Source: CAZPXH01 sp964591085 (GTDB lineage: Bacteria > Spirochaetota > Spirochaetia > DSM-27196 > CAZPXH01). From it: a DNA stretch of 64,000 bases. This document shows positions 36,401 to 45,231 of the stretch, one piece after another. The position numbers and the translations under genes were made by a program. Each line of letters opens with the position of its first letter. Position 1 is the stretch's first letter. The stretch lies in contig CAZPXH010000011.1 in assembly GCA_964591085.1 (NCBI GenBank), positions 23,076 through 87,075 on the forward strand. The letters are read 5' to 3'. Below the pieces are notes generated by a model. That model was not told the DNA's origin and did not search any database. It was given only the letters and a program-made list of their open reading frames with translations.

Positions 36401-37892
36401 CGCGGTCCGGGATGCTCCCGCCGGAGAGGTAGACCAGACGGTTCGCGCCCTCGCGGGCGGATACTCGGTCCGTGTCACGGTCCCAGTCCAGGCGTGGCTT
36501 GAGCTCCGGAATGCGGGTCTCCGCGTAGAAGCCCGAGAGCATCCGAAGGACCGAGTCCAGATCTTCCTCACTCAGATCCCGATAGGTCCAGGATCGCCGC
36601 AGCACTCCCAGCAGCTCACCCCGTTCCCAGTCCCGGTTTGCCACCATGGACAGGATGATCTGAGACAGGATGTCCAGGGGAGCGCGCGGTGGATGGATTT
36701 CCTCAATGGCCCGATCTCGCACCCCGGACGCCACCATTGCGGCATCAATCAGTTCCCGTCCGTGCAGGGGAAACAGCGTGCCGCTGCTTTCAGCGCCAAC
36801 TTGGTGACCCGCCCGCCCGAGCCGCTGCAGCGCGGAACCGATGTCCGGCGGCGCTCCTAGCAGAATCACGTGGCGGAGCGCACCCACGTCTATGCCAAGC
36901 TCCAGGGTGCTCGTGGAGACAATCGCGGGGACCGAGCCGGTCTTCAGCCTCTCTTCAACGTCCTGCCGTACCTCCCGGGAGAGGCTCCCGTGGTGAGCCC
37001 AGGCCATCGGCTGCTCGCGCCCTTCGTTGAGGCGCAGGGTGAAGTGCTCGGCGTGGCGGCGGCTGTTGGCAAAGATCAGGACCGGGTGGTTCCGCTCCAC
37101 TATGCCGGTGATCCGCAGCGAAAGGTCTGCCCAGAAGGCGTCCCGGGATTCGATCTCCGCGTGCTCCACCCGCAGGGAGTAGTTCTTGGAGTCCGGGCTC
37201 TGGAGCACCGTCACCGGACGAGCCTTGCCGTCCGCAGCAAAGCCACCCACAAAGCGGCTGATCACCGAAACCGGCTCCACCGTTGCAGACAGCGCTATCC
37301 GCTGGAGCTCTCCAGCAATGTGGCAGAGCCGCTCCACGGCGGTCATGAGGTGTACGCCCCGGTGACCCCCTGCAACGGCGTGGATCTCGTCAAGAATTAC
37401 GCAGCGCAGGCCGGCAAAGTAGCCCGGGGCGTGCTTGCCTGTGAGCATGATGTTCAGGCTCTCCGGCGTGGTGACCAGGATCTCCGGCGGGTAGCGAAGC
37501 AGGTTCCGGCGTTCCGTCCCCGAACTGTCACCCGAGCGCATCGCAACCCGTGGGGTGTGTACCGGAGTAACAAGGTCTGCAGCGGCCTTCTGGATTCCGG
37601 ACAGCGGCAGGGTGAGGTTGCGCTGAATGTCTGCTCCCAGCGCCTTCAGCGGAGAGACGTACAGAACTCGGAGTGCGCCGGGTTCCCAGGTTCCGCTTGC
37701 CAGCTGGTTGATTGCCCAGAGGAAGGCGGCAAGGGTCTTGCCGCTTCCGGTTGGCGCGGTGGCGAGGACGTGCTTCCCCGCGGCGATTTCCGGCCAGGAG
37801 CTGGTCTGCACGTCCGAGGGAACGGAGAAGGTCTGCTCAAACCAGGCGCGCACCGCGGGGTGAAATCGGGCCAGGACTCCCGAGCTGCTCAC
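33423..37892 (-). CDS. lhr: Large ATP-dependent helicase Lhr
   Basis: 1489 aa, near the full-length Lhr size of about 1500. The N-terminal helicase core shows ATAPTGSGKTLAAFLW (motif I), VILDEIHAVAGGHRG (II), ALSATVEP (III), ANSRRHAEHFTLRLNE (IV), IVSTSTLELGIDVG (V) and QRLGRAGHQVG (VI). A winged-helix and bridging core follows, then the long Lhr C-terminal region. Lhr is a 3'-5' translocase on DNA and DNA:RNA hybrids, linked to repair. Start ATG 37892 overlaps the ppc stop by 4 bp, so it ends a glgP-ppc-lhr operon. The C-terminal 600 residues contain Ala/Gly-rich linkers. Confidence 0.93.
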   Translation of the reverse strand: MSSSGVLARFHPAVRAWFEQTFSVPSDVQTSSWPEIAAGKHVLATAPTGSGKTLAAFLWAINQLASGTWEPGALRVLYVSPLKALGADIQRNLTLPLSGIQKAAADLVTPVHTPRVAMRSGDSSGTERRNLLRYPPEILVTTPESLNIMLTGKHAPGYFAGLRCVILDEIHAVAGGHRGVHLMTAVERLCHIAGELQRIALSATVEPVSVISRFVGGFAADGKARPVTVLQSPDSKNYSLRVEHAEIESRDAFWADLSLRITGIVERNHPVLIFANSRRHAEHFTLRLNEGREQPMAWAHHGSLSREVRQDVEERLKTGSVPAIVSTSTLELGIDVGALRHVILLGAPPDIGSALQRLGRAGHQVGAESSGTLFPLHGRELIDAAMVASGVRDRAIEEIHPPRAPLDILSQIILSMVANRDWERGELLGVLRRSWTYRDLSEEDLDSVLRMLSGFYAETRIPELKPRLDWDRDTDRVSAREGANRLVYLSGGSIPDRGYYRMRAGAAGPVLAELDEEFVFERRPGDSFVMGTRLWTVTRITDSEVEVQPGGGSARVIPFWKAEQRNRPFATAQRVLDQLQRLSGMPEESAQAELHELGFSEAAARALTDFLGRQLAHADGLLPTRSLLVIEACDGGRGGTPFLMLHSLWGGRINHPLAICLTEHFRATEGLTLTASGGDDGIIIQCADPEERDRILAALQGGLPFGADELDQLLRSGVERTGLFGARFREASGRALLLPRRGFNRRQPLWVSRQRSKDLFERLRQYPDFPVVREAWRALLQDEFDLPGLRDRMAELADGRVSIASFRSFNPSPFAESALWWHTESLMYADDTPGPSGGSAAAVEQIIADALQGSLMAVPRSALETVCGRLQRRDGVWAATDAEAIGDWLAERIWATEEDFGERLSILTSGPSGPFADDRWDPAARSAVLAAGDAGPESVTQPRSLPSAALDPDLRPGFVVAPGQVDRLSRALRDSAQEARHAGLPEILGEWLRWTGAVPLAALADLVPLQPAVLEAALRTLLEDDLALSGALVDGEDREWLVHVEAYEAMIRQARRDRRKSVQLRSSVLLPMDLASRLLPRAALPVPHAGEAGSGVPAAPGLQEALLPLLGYPAPAALWERVLLPVRTTAYRPAELSRLIREEGLRWMGAGTRRIAFVLDDEMDIFRSQSPSSNGDGAHSPGPPTSSAEADAAVAEGVRKALESAGEAGTDRAALARITGREVAEIDQALRTLAAAGMASSDQLPHLSTGPTGSTGAGAGPRRRERWRSGRSGLGDHRTARWFLLPEAVEAEALEAQELARQRARVLLDRYGIVFRALCERELPAFRWGAIAQALRLMELAGEVVGGVFYQGLETLQFAREADLAALPAKLPEEPGDPWIVHSMDPASACGLGLPDGPRVSRAPGSWLAYRGARLILEIRRDGRVLDRRNSCSPQELAQAMMKLAHSPGIGHRVMVEEIDGVRARDSDAAETLLAAGFRDEYRHLVFLR

Positions 37893-40522
37893 ACGGAGTT
37901 GCGGCTTGCGTTGACGATAGCCGCCATGGACTTGATGACAAGCTTGCGGTGAATCTCAGCCGAATCCTCGTCCGCGCCGTTTCGCAGGACGGCCAGCGCG
38001 TACTGCTGGATGGCAAGGACCGGGTGGATCATCCGCTCCCGCAGCCGAATGGACTGGCGAGTCATCGGATCGTGCTCCAGGAGCTCGCGGCTGTCGCTGA
38101 GGCTGCGGAACATGCGGGAGGAGCGTTCCGCCTCATCCGCCAGGATCTGCCAGAACTCGCCAAACTCGGCATCCTGCCGGATAAAGGCGGTGAGGGCAAA
38201 CCAGGTTTTGCTCAGGCTCTGCATGGCGTTTTCAATGACCGCGCGCATGAAGTAGTTGTGTCGGTACAGCTCCCGCAGTGCCTTGCCCCCGTCCGCCTCT
38301 GCCGCGGCCTCCAGCGCTGAACCGACTCCAAAGTATCCGGGAACGTTCTGCTTCATTTGGCTCCACGCGCCAACGAATGGGATGGCGCGGAGATCGTCCA
38401 GGCTCAGCTTGCTACTTTGCTTGCGGCTTGACGGACGGGAGCCTACGTTGCTCTCGCCGTAGTAGCGCAGGGGTGTCAGCTGCTCCAGGTAGGATACAAA
38501 GCTTGGATGCTCCCGCAGGGTTCGATAGGCGTCCCCGCTCGCGCGAGCCAGGGACTCGATCAGATCCGCATCTTCGGCTCCATCGCGCTCCTGGCGCGGA
38601 AAGAGACGATTCTCCAGCCCCGCGGTAATCAGCTGTTCCAGGTTGTGCATTGCGTTGTCCCGGTTGCCAAACTTGGAACTCACCGTCTGGCCCTGCACTG
38701 TCAGGTGAATAGCGTTGCTGCGAACACGCTGGCCAAGGGAGCGGTAGAACTTGTGCGAGTTGCCTCCACCCCGCGCCGGCGGGCCACCCCGTCCGTCAAA
38801 GAAGATGACAGTCAATCCCTCGGAAACCGCCTGCTCGCTGAGGCGCGCCTTGGCCTCCAGGATCCGCCAGTTGGCAAGGAGGTAGCCGCCGTCCTTGGTG
38901 CCGTCTGAAAAGCCCAGCATGATGTGCTGCCGCCCCCCGCGCGCCGTCAGGTGCTGGCGATAGGCTGGGTGGGCGTACAGGTGGCCCATAGTGTCCGTTG
39001 CCGCTTCAATGTCCGTGATCGTCTCAAATAGCGGAACAATGTCCAGGCGCAGATCGTCCGGGTCCCAGCCCGCGGCGATCGCGAGGATCCGGACTTCAAG
39101 CGCGTTGCTGGCAAAGCGGGAGTGACTGACGATGTAGCGGTGAACGCCAGGTTCTCCGTTCCGCTCCTGCAGCTCGCGGGCGGCCCGGAGGCTTCGGATA
39201 GTGTCCTTGCCAAAGCCTTCCGGCAGGATTTTTTCCACCTGGTGGGTCATCCGGGAGATCGCGGCTGCAGCATCGTCCAGCGCGCGAACCCGCGCGTCCT
39301 CGGAGAGCTCCGGGTACGGCGCATCCAGGGAGACAAGCCGGTGCTCCGCAAGCGCTTCCAGCAGCTCTGCCACCAATGTCTCGTGAACTCCGCGGTGCTG
39401 CCGCAGATCCATGCTGGCAAAGTGGAAGCCAAAGATCCGCACCTTGGCGATCAGCTCGTCCACCCGGTCCAGATAGAGGCCCAGGTGGCGGTCTCGCACG
39501 CGCTCCCGGATGACAATGAGCTCTTCCAGGAACTCTTTTGCGGCGGCGTAGCCCTCGCTGCTTCTGTCAATCCAGGCGCTCTCCGTGCCGCTGGCACTGC
39601 GGACCAGAGGAGCCCGCGTGCGGCGAATCCGGTCCAGCGCGCGGTCCACCAGCTCTGTGGTTCCGTCAAAGGTCAGTCGGCGCGCAAGTTCCAGCAGGTC
39701 CTGCTCGTAGAGACGCAGCACCGTGCTCCTCAGCAGATCGCCAATCTCAAGCGTGAGGTCTGAGGTGACAAAGGGGTTTCCGTCCCGGTCACCCCCGGGC
39801 CAGAAGCCCAGGCTGAGGTTGGGCGAACGCCTCAGGGAATCGGAGGACGGTGTATCGACCCCGGAGACAAGGGAGAGCTGAACCCGGGGGACCACGTTGT
39901 AGAAGACGTGCTCCATGAACCACATCAGGCTCTGCGCCTCGTCCAACGGAGTTGGCTTTCGACGATTCCGGAAGCGCGTCTGCCCCATCTGCAGCAGAAG
40001 GTCACTGACCTCCCGGACATCGTCCCGGGCAATTGCCTTGCTCAGCTCGGAGAGGATCGTGAGGACTTCATCGGGATAGAACTGCGTAGGGTGGGCGGTG
40101 AGGACTATTCGGACCTCAAAGTCATCCAGGACCGCGTCGTACTCGTCCTCACGACCGTCCCGCTGCACGCGTGTCTGCAGGTCCCGAAGGCTTCCGGGGC
40201 CCTCCGGGGGATGGATGTGGCGGAAGGCCGCATCCTCCACAGCGTCAAAAAGCACTACCTGGCGCTCCACAAGCTGCAGGAAGCGGAAGAGCAGGTCTAT
40301 CCGATCGGACTCTGGCGGCTTCCCGAGGCGCTCGGCAAAGAATCGGTCCACCAGAACCCGCGGTTCCTCCCCGGACTCAAGCCCTTCCCGGACGAAGTCG
40401 GCAAAGAGCGGCAGGAGGATGGCCGCGCTGCGAACCTGCGCAAATGGCAGCTGAAGGAACAGCCCGTTGTACAGCTGAAAGCGTGTACTGACGTGTTCCT
40501 CAAAGCTGCTGAGACCGGTCAC
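37889..40522 (-). CDS. ppc: Phosphoenolpyruvate carboxylase
   Basis: Anaplerotic carboxylation of PEP to oxaloacetate. 877 aa, typical of bacterial PEPC. Catalytic blocks: VLTAHPTQF with the proton-transfer His, FWPGGDRDGNPFV, MDLRQHRG, GFSDGTKDGGYLLANW and FFDGRGGPPARGGG. The usual TAHPTE is TAHPTQ here. The C-terminus ends RNSV. The start overlaps the glgP stop by 4 bp and the stop overlaps lhr. Co-transcription with glycogen phosphorylase links glycogen use to oxaloacetate supply. Confidence 0.95.
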   Translation of the reverse strand: MTGLSSFEEHVSTRFQLYNGLFLQLPFAQVRSAAILLPLFADFVREGLESGEEPRVLVDRFFAERLGKPPESDRIDLLFRFLQLVERQVVLFDAVEDAAFRHIHPPEGPGSLRDLQTRVQRDGREDEYDAVLDDFEVRIVLTAHPTQFYPDEVLTILSELSKAIARDDVREVSDLLLQMGQTRFRNRRKPTPLDEAQSLMWFMEHVFYNVVPRVQLSLVSGVDTPSSDSLRRSPNLSLGFWPGGDRDGNPFVTSDLTLEIGDLLRSTVLRLYEQDLLELARRLTFDGTTELVDRALDRIRRTRAPLVRSASGTESAWIDRSSEGYAAAKEFLEELIVIRERVRDRHLGLYLDRVDELIAKVRIFGFHFASMDLRQHRGVHETLVAELLEALAEHRLVSLDAPYPELSEDARVRALDDAAAAISRMTHQVEKILPEGFGKDTIRSLRAARELQERNGEPGVHRYIVSHSRFASNALEVRILAIAAGWDPDDLRLDIVPLFETITDIEAATDTMGHLYAHPAYRQHLTARGGRQHIMLGFSDGTKDGGYLLANWRILEAKARLSEQAVSEGLTVIFFDGRGGPPARGGGNSHKFYRSLGQRVRSNAIHLTVQGQTVSSKFGNRDNAMHNLEQLITAGLENRLFPRQERDGAEDADLIESLARASGDAYRTLREHPSFVSYLEQLTPLRYYGESNVGSRPSSRKQSSKLSLDDLRAIPFVGAWSQMKQNVPGYFGVGSALEAAAEADGGKALRELYRHNYFMRAVIENAMQSLSKTWFALTAFIRQDAEFGEFWQILADEAERSSRMFRSLSDSRELLEHDPMTRQSIRLRERMIHPVLAIQQYALAVLRNGADEDSAEIHRKLVIKSMAAIVNASRNSV

Positions 40523-43044
40523 TTGTCTCCGGCGGCCGGCGAGCGTGCCTCATCCAGCACGGCGTCACCATCGTCAGTGTCTCCGGGGCGAATCGGCAGC
40601 ACCTTCCACACTTCCCGTGCGTATTCAGCAATGGTCCGATCCGTACTGAACTTGCCGGCGCTTGCAATATTGATTGCCGCGGTCGTGGCCCACGCCTTCT
40701 GGTCCGCGTAGTGCATCCGGAGCTTGTGCTGCGCCTCGGCGTAAGGCAGCAGGTCCGCAAGGTGCATGTAGTTGTCTCCGCGCTCAAACAGCACTTCCCG
40801 GATGGGCTCAAAGATCCCGGGTTCACCAAAGTTGAAGTGTCCGGAGTACAGAAGGTTCAGGGCCTCTGCGATGTCGGGACTGGCGCGGTAGTAGTCCTGC
40901 GGACTGTAGGTTGGTCGGAGTGCCTCCACCTCGTCTGCAGTCAGGCCAAAGATGAAGACGTTCTCATGGCCCGCCTCTTCGGCAATCTCAATGTTGGCGC
41001 CGTCCAGAGTTCCCAAGGTCAGGGCACCGTTGCACATGAACTTCATGTTTCCGGTTCCGCTCGCCTCGGTACCGGCGGTGGAAATCTGTTCGGACACGTC
41101 CGATGCCGGGATGATCCGCTCCGCCAGGCTCACCCGGTAGTTGGGAAGGAAGTGCACCGCCAGCTGATCCATTACTGATGGGTCGCTGTTGACCACCTGC
41201 GCCACGTTGTTGATCAGCTTGATGATGAGCTTGGCCATCCGGTAGCCCGGCGCCGCCTTTCCAGCAAAGAGGAAGGTTTGGGGGACCATGTCATCAACGG
41301 TGCCGTTCTTGATTTTCACGTAGAGTATGATCACATGGAGGATGTTGAGCAGCTGCCGCTTGTACTCGTGGATCCGCTTGACCTGGGTGTCAAAGATGCT
41401 TTCCGGGTTGAGCGTGATGTTGTACTGCTCGTGGCAGTAGTCAGCAAACCGTCGCTTGTTTTCCGCCTTCACCTCCATCAGCGCCTTGCCAAACGCGGCA
41501 TTCCCCGCCTGCTTCTTCAGGCCGGAGAGCTTGCTGAAGTCGGTGATCCAGCCTTCACCGATTGTCTCGGTGATGAGGCCGGCAAGGCCCGGATTTGCTT
41601 TCAGCAGGAAGCGCCTCTGGGTGATGCCGTTGGTCTTGTTGTTGAACCGGTCCGGGAACATCTCGGCAAAGTCCGGGACCAGCCGCTCCTGCAGGAGCTT
41701 GGTGTGCAGCGCTGCAACCCCGTTGGTGGAGTGGCTGCCGACTATGCTCAGAAAGGCCATGCGCACCTGCTTGTACTGTCCCTCCTCAATGATGCTCATC
41801 CGCTGCACCTTTTCTACGTTGCCAGGGAAGCGGATTGCCACCTGCTTGAGGAAGGAGTGATTCAGGGCGTAAATGATCTGCAGGTGCCTCGGAAGCAGGC
41901 GCTCCAGCATCTCCACGGGCCACTTCTCCAGTGCCTCCGGCATGAGGGTATGGTTGGTGTAGGCCAGGGTGCGCGTAGTGATATCCAAGGCTTCATCCCA
42001 GGGCACCCGCTCCTCGTCCACCAGGATCCGGACGAGTTCCGGAACCGCAAGCGAAGGATGGGTATCGTTGAGCTGGATGGCGGCAAGATCCGGGAACTCG
42101 CTCCAGGGGCGGCGGGTGGCGCGGAACCGGCGGACAATGTCCTGCAGTGAGCTTGCCACAAAGAAGTACTGCTGGCGCAGGCGCAACTCTCTGCCCAGAT
42201 ACAGTTTGTCGTTGGGGTATAGGACCTTGCTGAGGTTCTCCGCGCTTACCTTTTCTGCCACGGCATCCGCGTAGTCGCCTTCGTTGAACTCGCTGAAGTC
42301 AAACTCCTCGCTCGCTCGGGCCGCCCACAGGCGGAGCGTGTTGATGGTGTGCCCGCCGTAGCCGACAGCCGGCATATCGTGCGGCATGCCAATGATTTCT
42401 TCCGTATCAATCCAGCGGAAGTAGGTGCCACCGTGTTCCTCCACCGGGATGACACGCCCCCCGAAGTGCACGGTGGTGCAGAGGTCCGGCCGCTCAACTT
42501 CCCAGGGGTTTCCGTTGCGGAGCCAGTCGTCCGGGTGCTCCACCTGATTGCCGTTCTCCAGCGCCTGCCGGAAGATTCCGTAGTCGTACCGGATCCCGTA
42601 ACCGACAGCCGGCAGGTCCAGGGTCGCCAGGCTGTCCATGAAGCATGCGGCCAGGCGTCCAAGGCCACCGTTGCCAAGGCCGGCATCAATCTCCTGATCG
42701 CGGAGGTCTTCCCACTGATAACCAAGCTCCTGCAGCGCCTCGCGGACGGCAGGCTCAAGCCCGAGGTTGATGACGTTGGTTCCCATGGATCGCCCGATGA
42801 GAAACTCGAGGCTGAGGTAGTACACCCGCTTTGCCTGTTGTTCGTCGTGCACCTGCTTGGTCTTCATCCAGCGGTCCATGATGCGGTCCCGCACCGCAAG
42901 CGCGAGCGCCTGGTAGCGGTCCTGGTCTGAGGCGCTTTCCCGCTGTTGTCCCAGCGAGTAGCGCAGGTGTGACGCATAGCCCCACCGGATTGCTTCCGGA
43001 TCCAGGCCACGACGGTCGTGATTGATCTGCGGAGTCGGCTTCAC
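40519..43044 (-). CDS. glgP: Glycogen/maltodextrin phosphorylase
   Basis: Phosphorolysis of alpha-1,4-glucans to glucose-1-phosphate; PLP-dependent GT35. 841 aa, the standard length. SLEFLIGRSMG, LGNGGLGRLAACFMDS and YGIRYDYGIF at the N-terminus, KTNGITQRRFL in the middle, and the PLP-Lys region ASGTGNMKFMCNGALT. GTG start at 43044 with TAACCT 7 nt upstream and a matching -35, so probably leaderless. Heads the glgP-ppc-lhr operon; divergent from the FkbM gene. Confidence 0.96.
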   Translation of the reverse strand: MKPTPQINHDRRGLDPEAIRWGYASHLRYSLGQQRESASDQDRYQALALAVRDRIMDRWMKTKQVHDEQQAKRVYYLSLEFLIGRSMGTNVINLGLEPAVREALQELGYQWEDLRDQEIDAGLGNGGLGRLAACFMDSLATLDLPAVGYGIRYDYGIFRQALENGNQVEHPDDWLRNGNPWEVERPDLCTTVHFGGRVIPVEEHGGTYFRWIDTEEIIGMPHDMPAVGYGGHTINTLRLWAARASEEFDFSEFNEGDYADAVAEKVSAENLSKVLYPNDKLYLGRELRLRQQYFFVASSLQDIVRRFRATRRPWSEFPDLAAIQLNDTHPSLAVPELVRILVDEERVPWDEALDITTRTLAYTNHTLMPEALEKWPVEMLERLLPRHLQIIYALNHSFLKQVAIRFPGNVEKVQRMSIIEEGQYKQVRMAFLSIVGSHSTNGVAALHTKLLQERLVPDFAEMFPDRFNNKTNGITQRRFLLKANPGLAGLITETIGEGWITDFSKLSGLKKQAGNAAFGKALMEVKAENKRRFADYCHEQYNITLNPESIFDTQVKRIHEYKRQLLNILHVIILYVKIKNGTVDDMVPQTFLFAGKAAPGYRMAKLIIKLINNVAQVVNSDPSVMDQLAVHFLPNYRVSLAERIIPASDVSEQISTAGTEASGTGNMKFMCNGALTLGTLDGANIEIAEEAGHENVFIFGLTADEVEALRPTYSPQDYYRASPDIAEALNLLYSGHFNFGEPGIFEPIREVLFERGDNYMHLADLLPYAEAQHKLRMHYADQKAWATTAAINIASAGKFSTDRTIAEYAREVWKVLPIRPGDTDDGDAVLDEARSPAAGDK

Positions 43045-43051
43045 GGGTGAA

Positions 43052-43081
43052 AGGTTAGCAGAATCCCGGATGCAACGTCAG
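43052..43081 (-). promoter_or_regulatory. Predicted leaderless promoter of glgP-ppc-lhr
   Basis: Minus strand: CTGACG (43076-43081), 18-nt spacer, TAACCT (43052-43057), 7 nt, then GTG 43044. Confidence 0.55.
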
Positions 43082-43093
43082 ACACAAAGGGGC

Positions 43094-43099
43094 TACCCT
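43094..43099 (+). promoter_or_regulatory. Predicted -10 box of the FkbM gene
   Basis: TACCCT, 5 nt before GTG 43105. The -35 region overlaps that of the divergent glgP promoter and is weak. No Shine-Dalgarno. Confidence 0.35.
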
Positions 43100-43104
43100 G
43101 AGGC

Positions 43105-43851
43105 GTGGCGAAAATCAGGGGCTATCCGGACATCAGCTACAACATCCGGCGCTGGACCGCGGCGCTGCTGAGCTATCTGGCGGGCTCTCGCGGTCGGCCT
43201 CCGGTCTTCTATGACATCGGCGCACACGTGGGGGAGTTCACGATAACCTTTGCCGATTCCTGCTCGGCCATGCATGCCTTTGAGCCGGTCCCGGAAACCA
43301 TGGAGCAGCTCCGGAAAGCCGCTGACGGACTTCCCGGGGTGAACCTCCACCAGCTTGCTCTCTCGGATGCGCCGGGGACCCTGAGCCTGCAGCGCTTCAG
43401 CGATCCATCCTTCAACTCCCTGTACGCGCGCAGCGAGCATGAACTGGTTCACTACAACATCTCCCGCGCGGAACCGGTTTCGGTCCCGGTGGTTCGGCTT
43501 GATGACTACATCGCGGAGGGCCGCCTGCCCGATCCCGACTTTGTGAAAATTGACATTGAGGGTGCGGAACTCCCGGCGCTCCGTGGGGCCGCCGCTGCCA
43601 TCGCCCGCAACATGCCGGTGATTCTCTGCGAGTACTCCGTGGATAACACCGGGAATGCCGGCTACCCGCGGGAGGAGATAGCACGGTGGCTGTCAGAGAG
43701 AGGTTACCTGGTGCGCGGTCTGTTCCGGGACCGGGATCTGTCTCTGCACGAGGACCTGAGTGAGCGGAGCATCTGGAACATTATCGCGGTGCCGGAGCAG
43801 GACCCGGATGCACTTGATCCGGGACTTGTCGCGCAACCCTCGGACGCGTAG
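43105..43851 (+). CDS. FkbM family methyltransferase
   Basis: 248 aa. Motif I FYDIGAHVGEFTITFA, FEPVPETMEQL, NLHQLALSDAPG and the family hallmark PDFVKIDIEGAELPALRGA, followed by PVILCEY, identify the FkbM fold, which O-methylates sugars or polyketides. No glycan cluster surrounds it, so the acceptor is unknown. GTG start directly behind a -10 box. A small membrane protein gene starts 9 bp after the stop. Confidence 0.88.
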   Translation: MAKIRGYPDISYNIRRWTAALLSYLAGSRGRPPVFYDIGAHVGEFTITFADSCSAMHAFEPVPETMEQLRKAADGLPGVNLHQLALSDAPGTLSLQRFSDPSFNSLYARSEHELVHYNISRAEPVSVPVVRLDDYIAEGRLPDPDFVKIDIEGAELPALRGAAAAIARNMPVILCEYSVDNTGNAGYPREEIARWLSERGYLVRGLFRDRDLSLHEDLSERSIWNIIAVPEQDPDALDPGLVAQPSDA

Positions 43852-43854
43852 CCT
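43826..43854 (+). promoter_or_regulatory. Predicted leaderless promoter inside the fkbM 3' end
   Basis: TTGTCG (43826-43831), 17-nt spacer, TAGCCT (43849-43854), 6 nt, then ATG 43861. The TAG stop codon of the FkbM gene is the first half of the -10 hexamer. Confidence 0.45.
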
Positions 43855-43860
43855 CTGCCT

Positions 43861-44049
43861 ATGGACATCTCGGTGGCCTCCGCGTGGATGTGCCTTGTTG
43901 CTCTGCTGCTTTTTCTGCCGCTGGTCTTCTTTGTGTTTGCGCCCGCCCGCTGGATCTGGCGAAAAGATGCAAGCCGCACGCTCCGGCGGCCCCGGGAAAT
44001 CTACGTGGACCTGCGGGGCAAGGAGATTCCCGGGTTTAACCGGGACTAA
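43861..44049 (+). CDS. Small single-TM protein, unknown
   Basis: 62 aa. One hydrophobic helix (about residues 7-29: AWMCLVALLLFLPLVFFVF), then a basic/amphipathic tail with RPREIYVDLRGKEIPGFNRD, predicted cytoplasmic by the positive-inside rule. No family recognised. It has its own predicted leaderless promoter, supporting reality despite its size. Its 3' end overlaps the convergent FemAB-like gene by 4 bp. Confidence 0.6.
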   Translation: MDISVASAWMCLVALLLFLPLVFFVFAPARWIWRKDASRTLRRPREIYVDLRGKEIPGFNRD

Positions 44050-45212
44050 CCCTCGGAAGGCGGTAGATCCTTCAGGGGTGAGAAGGCGTTGAGCCCCTGG
44101 ATCTGCTGATCCTCCATTTCGTTGATACGGTCAATGTTGGCTTTCATGATGGCCTGCATCCGCTGGTCGCGGAACTGATGCAGGCTGAAGTTGCTGACCG
44201 CCGTGAACCCCCTGCGCACCTTGTGTGAACTTCCCATTCCCGGATCAAAGAAGCGAATCCCGTTTTCAATGGACCAGCGGATAGGCTCGTAATAGCAGGC
44301 GTTGAAGTGCAGGTTGTCCACCCACTCGCGCGCGCCCCAATAGCGGCCAAAGACCATGTCCTGCTTGCGGACCAGGAATGACATGGCAATCGGCTCCGGA
44401 CTTCCCTTGCGATACGCAGCGCACAGCAACAGCCGGTCGGTGAAGGCCTCCTGCAGGCCCTGGAAGAAGCGCCGGTTCAGGTACTTGGCAGCCCAGGGCC
44501 CGAACTGTGCGTTATGCAGGGCGTAGAAATCGTACATCCGGTCCAGGTCCGACTCGCAGATGTCCTGCCCGGCGAGGCAGCGGAGTTCCACACCCTGCTG
44601 CTCCATGGATTCCACTTCCCGCCGGATATTCCTCCGCTGGTTCTTGCGGAAGGAGTTGAGGTAGGACGAGAAGTCGCTGAAGTCCTCGTTCGTCCAGACG
44701 TAGGACTGGTGCTTCCAGCCAACGTAATCGCGGTCCTCCAGGTGGGCCGCCCAGCCCGGATCCGTCCAGTTGAAGGCGTGCGAGTGCAGCCCGAGCTCCC
44801 GGACCTGCTGCTCTATCCGGGCGAGCATCTTGTTGGTGATCTCCGCCTCGTCTTCCTGCGGGTCAATCAGAAATCGATATCCCGGGCTGGGTGTGGCTGG
44901 TGACATTCCAACCAGCTTGGGGTAGTAGCCCGCACCGATCTGCCGCGCCACGTCAGCCCAGGCGAAATCCCACACAAACTCCGCAGAGCTGTTGGTTTTC
45001 ACGTAGAGTGCAGCCGCGGCAATCATCTGGTCTCCGCGGTGCAGCGTGAGGTGCAGCGGAGTCCACCCCGTGTTCGGGCCGACGCTGCCGGATTCCTCCA
45101 GTTGGTACAGCCAGTCCCAGTCCAGAAAGGGCCAGCTGATCTGCGCGGACAGCCTGTCCCAGTCTTCCCGCGGAATCTCCGCCATTGCCCGATGCCAACG
45201 CTCCTGCAGCAT
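44046..45212 (-). CDS. FemAB/GNAT-like peptidogalycan-type protein (DUF482-like)
   Basis: 388 aa. The DUF482/peptidogalycan family shows WPFLDWDWLYQLEESGSVG, GWTPLHLTLHRGD, FRKNQRRNIRREVESME, and the C-terminal NACYYEPIRWSIENGIRFFDPGMGSSHKVRRGF, all visible here. Proteins of this group have a FemAB/GNAT acyltransferase fold; substrate unestablished. I start at ATG 45212, 6 nt after a -10 box shared with the divergent AEC gene; ATG 45185 is possible. An upstream in-frame extension to 45293 crosses the promoter and is rejected. Confidence 0.82.
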   Translation of the reverse strand: MLQERWHRAMAEIPREDWDRLSAQISWPFLDWDWLYQLEESGSVGPNTGWTPLHLTLHRGDQMIAAAALYVKTNSSAEFVWDFAWADVARQIGAGYYPKLVGMSPATPSPGYRFLIDPQEDEAEITNKMLARIEQQVRELGLHSHAFNWTDPGWAAHLEDRDYVGWKHQSYVWTNEDFSDFSSYLNSFRKNQRRNIRREVESMEQQGVELRCLAGQDICESDLDRMYDFYALHNAQFGPWAAKYLNRRFFQGLQEAFTDRLLLCAAYRKGSPEPIAMSFLVRKQDMVFGRYWGAREWVDNLHFNACYYEPIRWSIENGIRFFDPGMGSSHKVRRGFTAVSNFSLHQFRDQRMQAIMKANIDRINEMEDQQIQGLNAFSPLKDLPPSEG

Positions 45213-45215
45213 GCC

Positions 45216-45224
45216 TATAATGTA
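45216..45224. promoter_or_regulatory. Symmetric bidirectional -10 element
   Basis: The sequence 45214-45226 reads CCTATAATGTAGG, close to its own reverse complement. It gives TATAAT (45216-45221) for the plus-strand AEC gene, whose ATG is 10 nt downstream, and TACATT (45219-45224) for the minus-strand FemAB-like gene, whose ATG is 6 nt downstream. Minus -35: TTGTGC with a 16-nt spacer; the plus -35 is weak. The two start codons are only 19 bp apart. Confidence 0.55.
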
Positions 45225-45231
45225 GGGGCCA

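Noticed and set aside
35427..36860. 477-codon open frame on the plus strand
   Set aside because: Antisense to the well-supported lhr helicase; no recognisable protein features.
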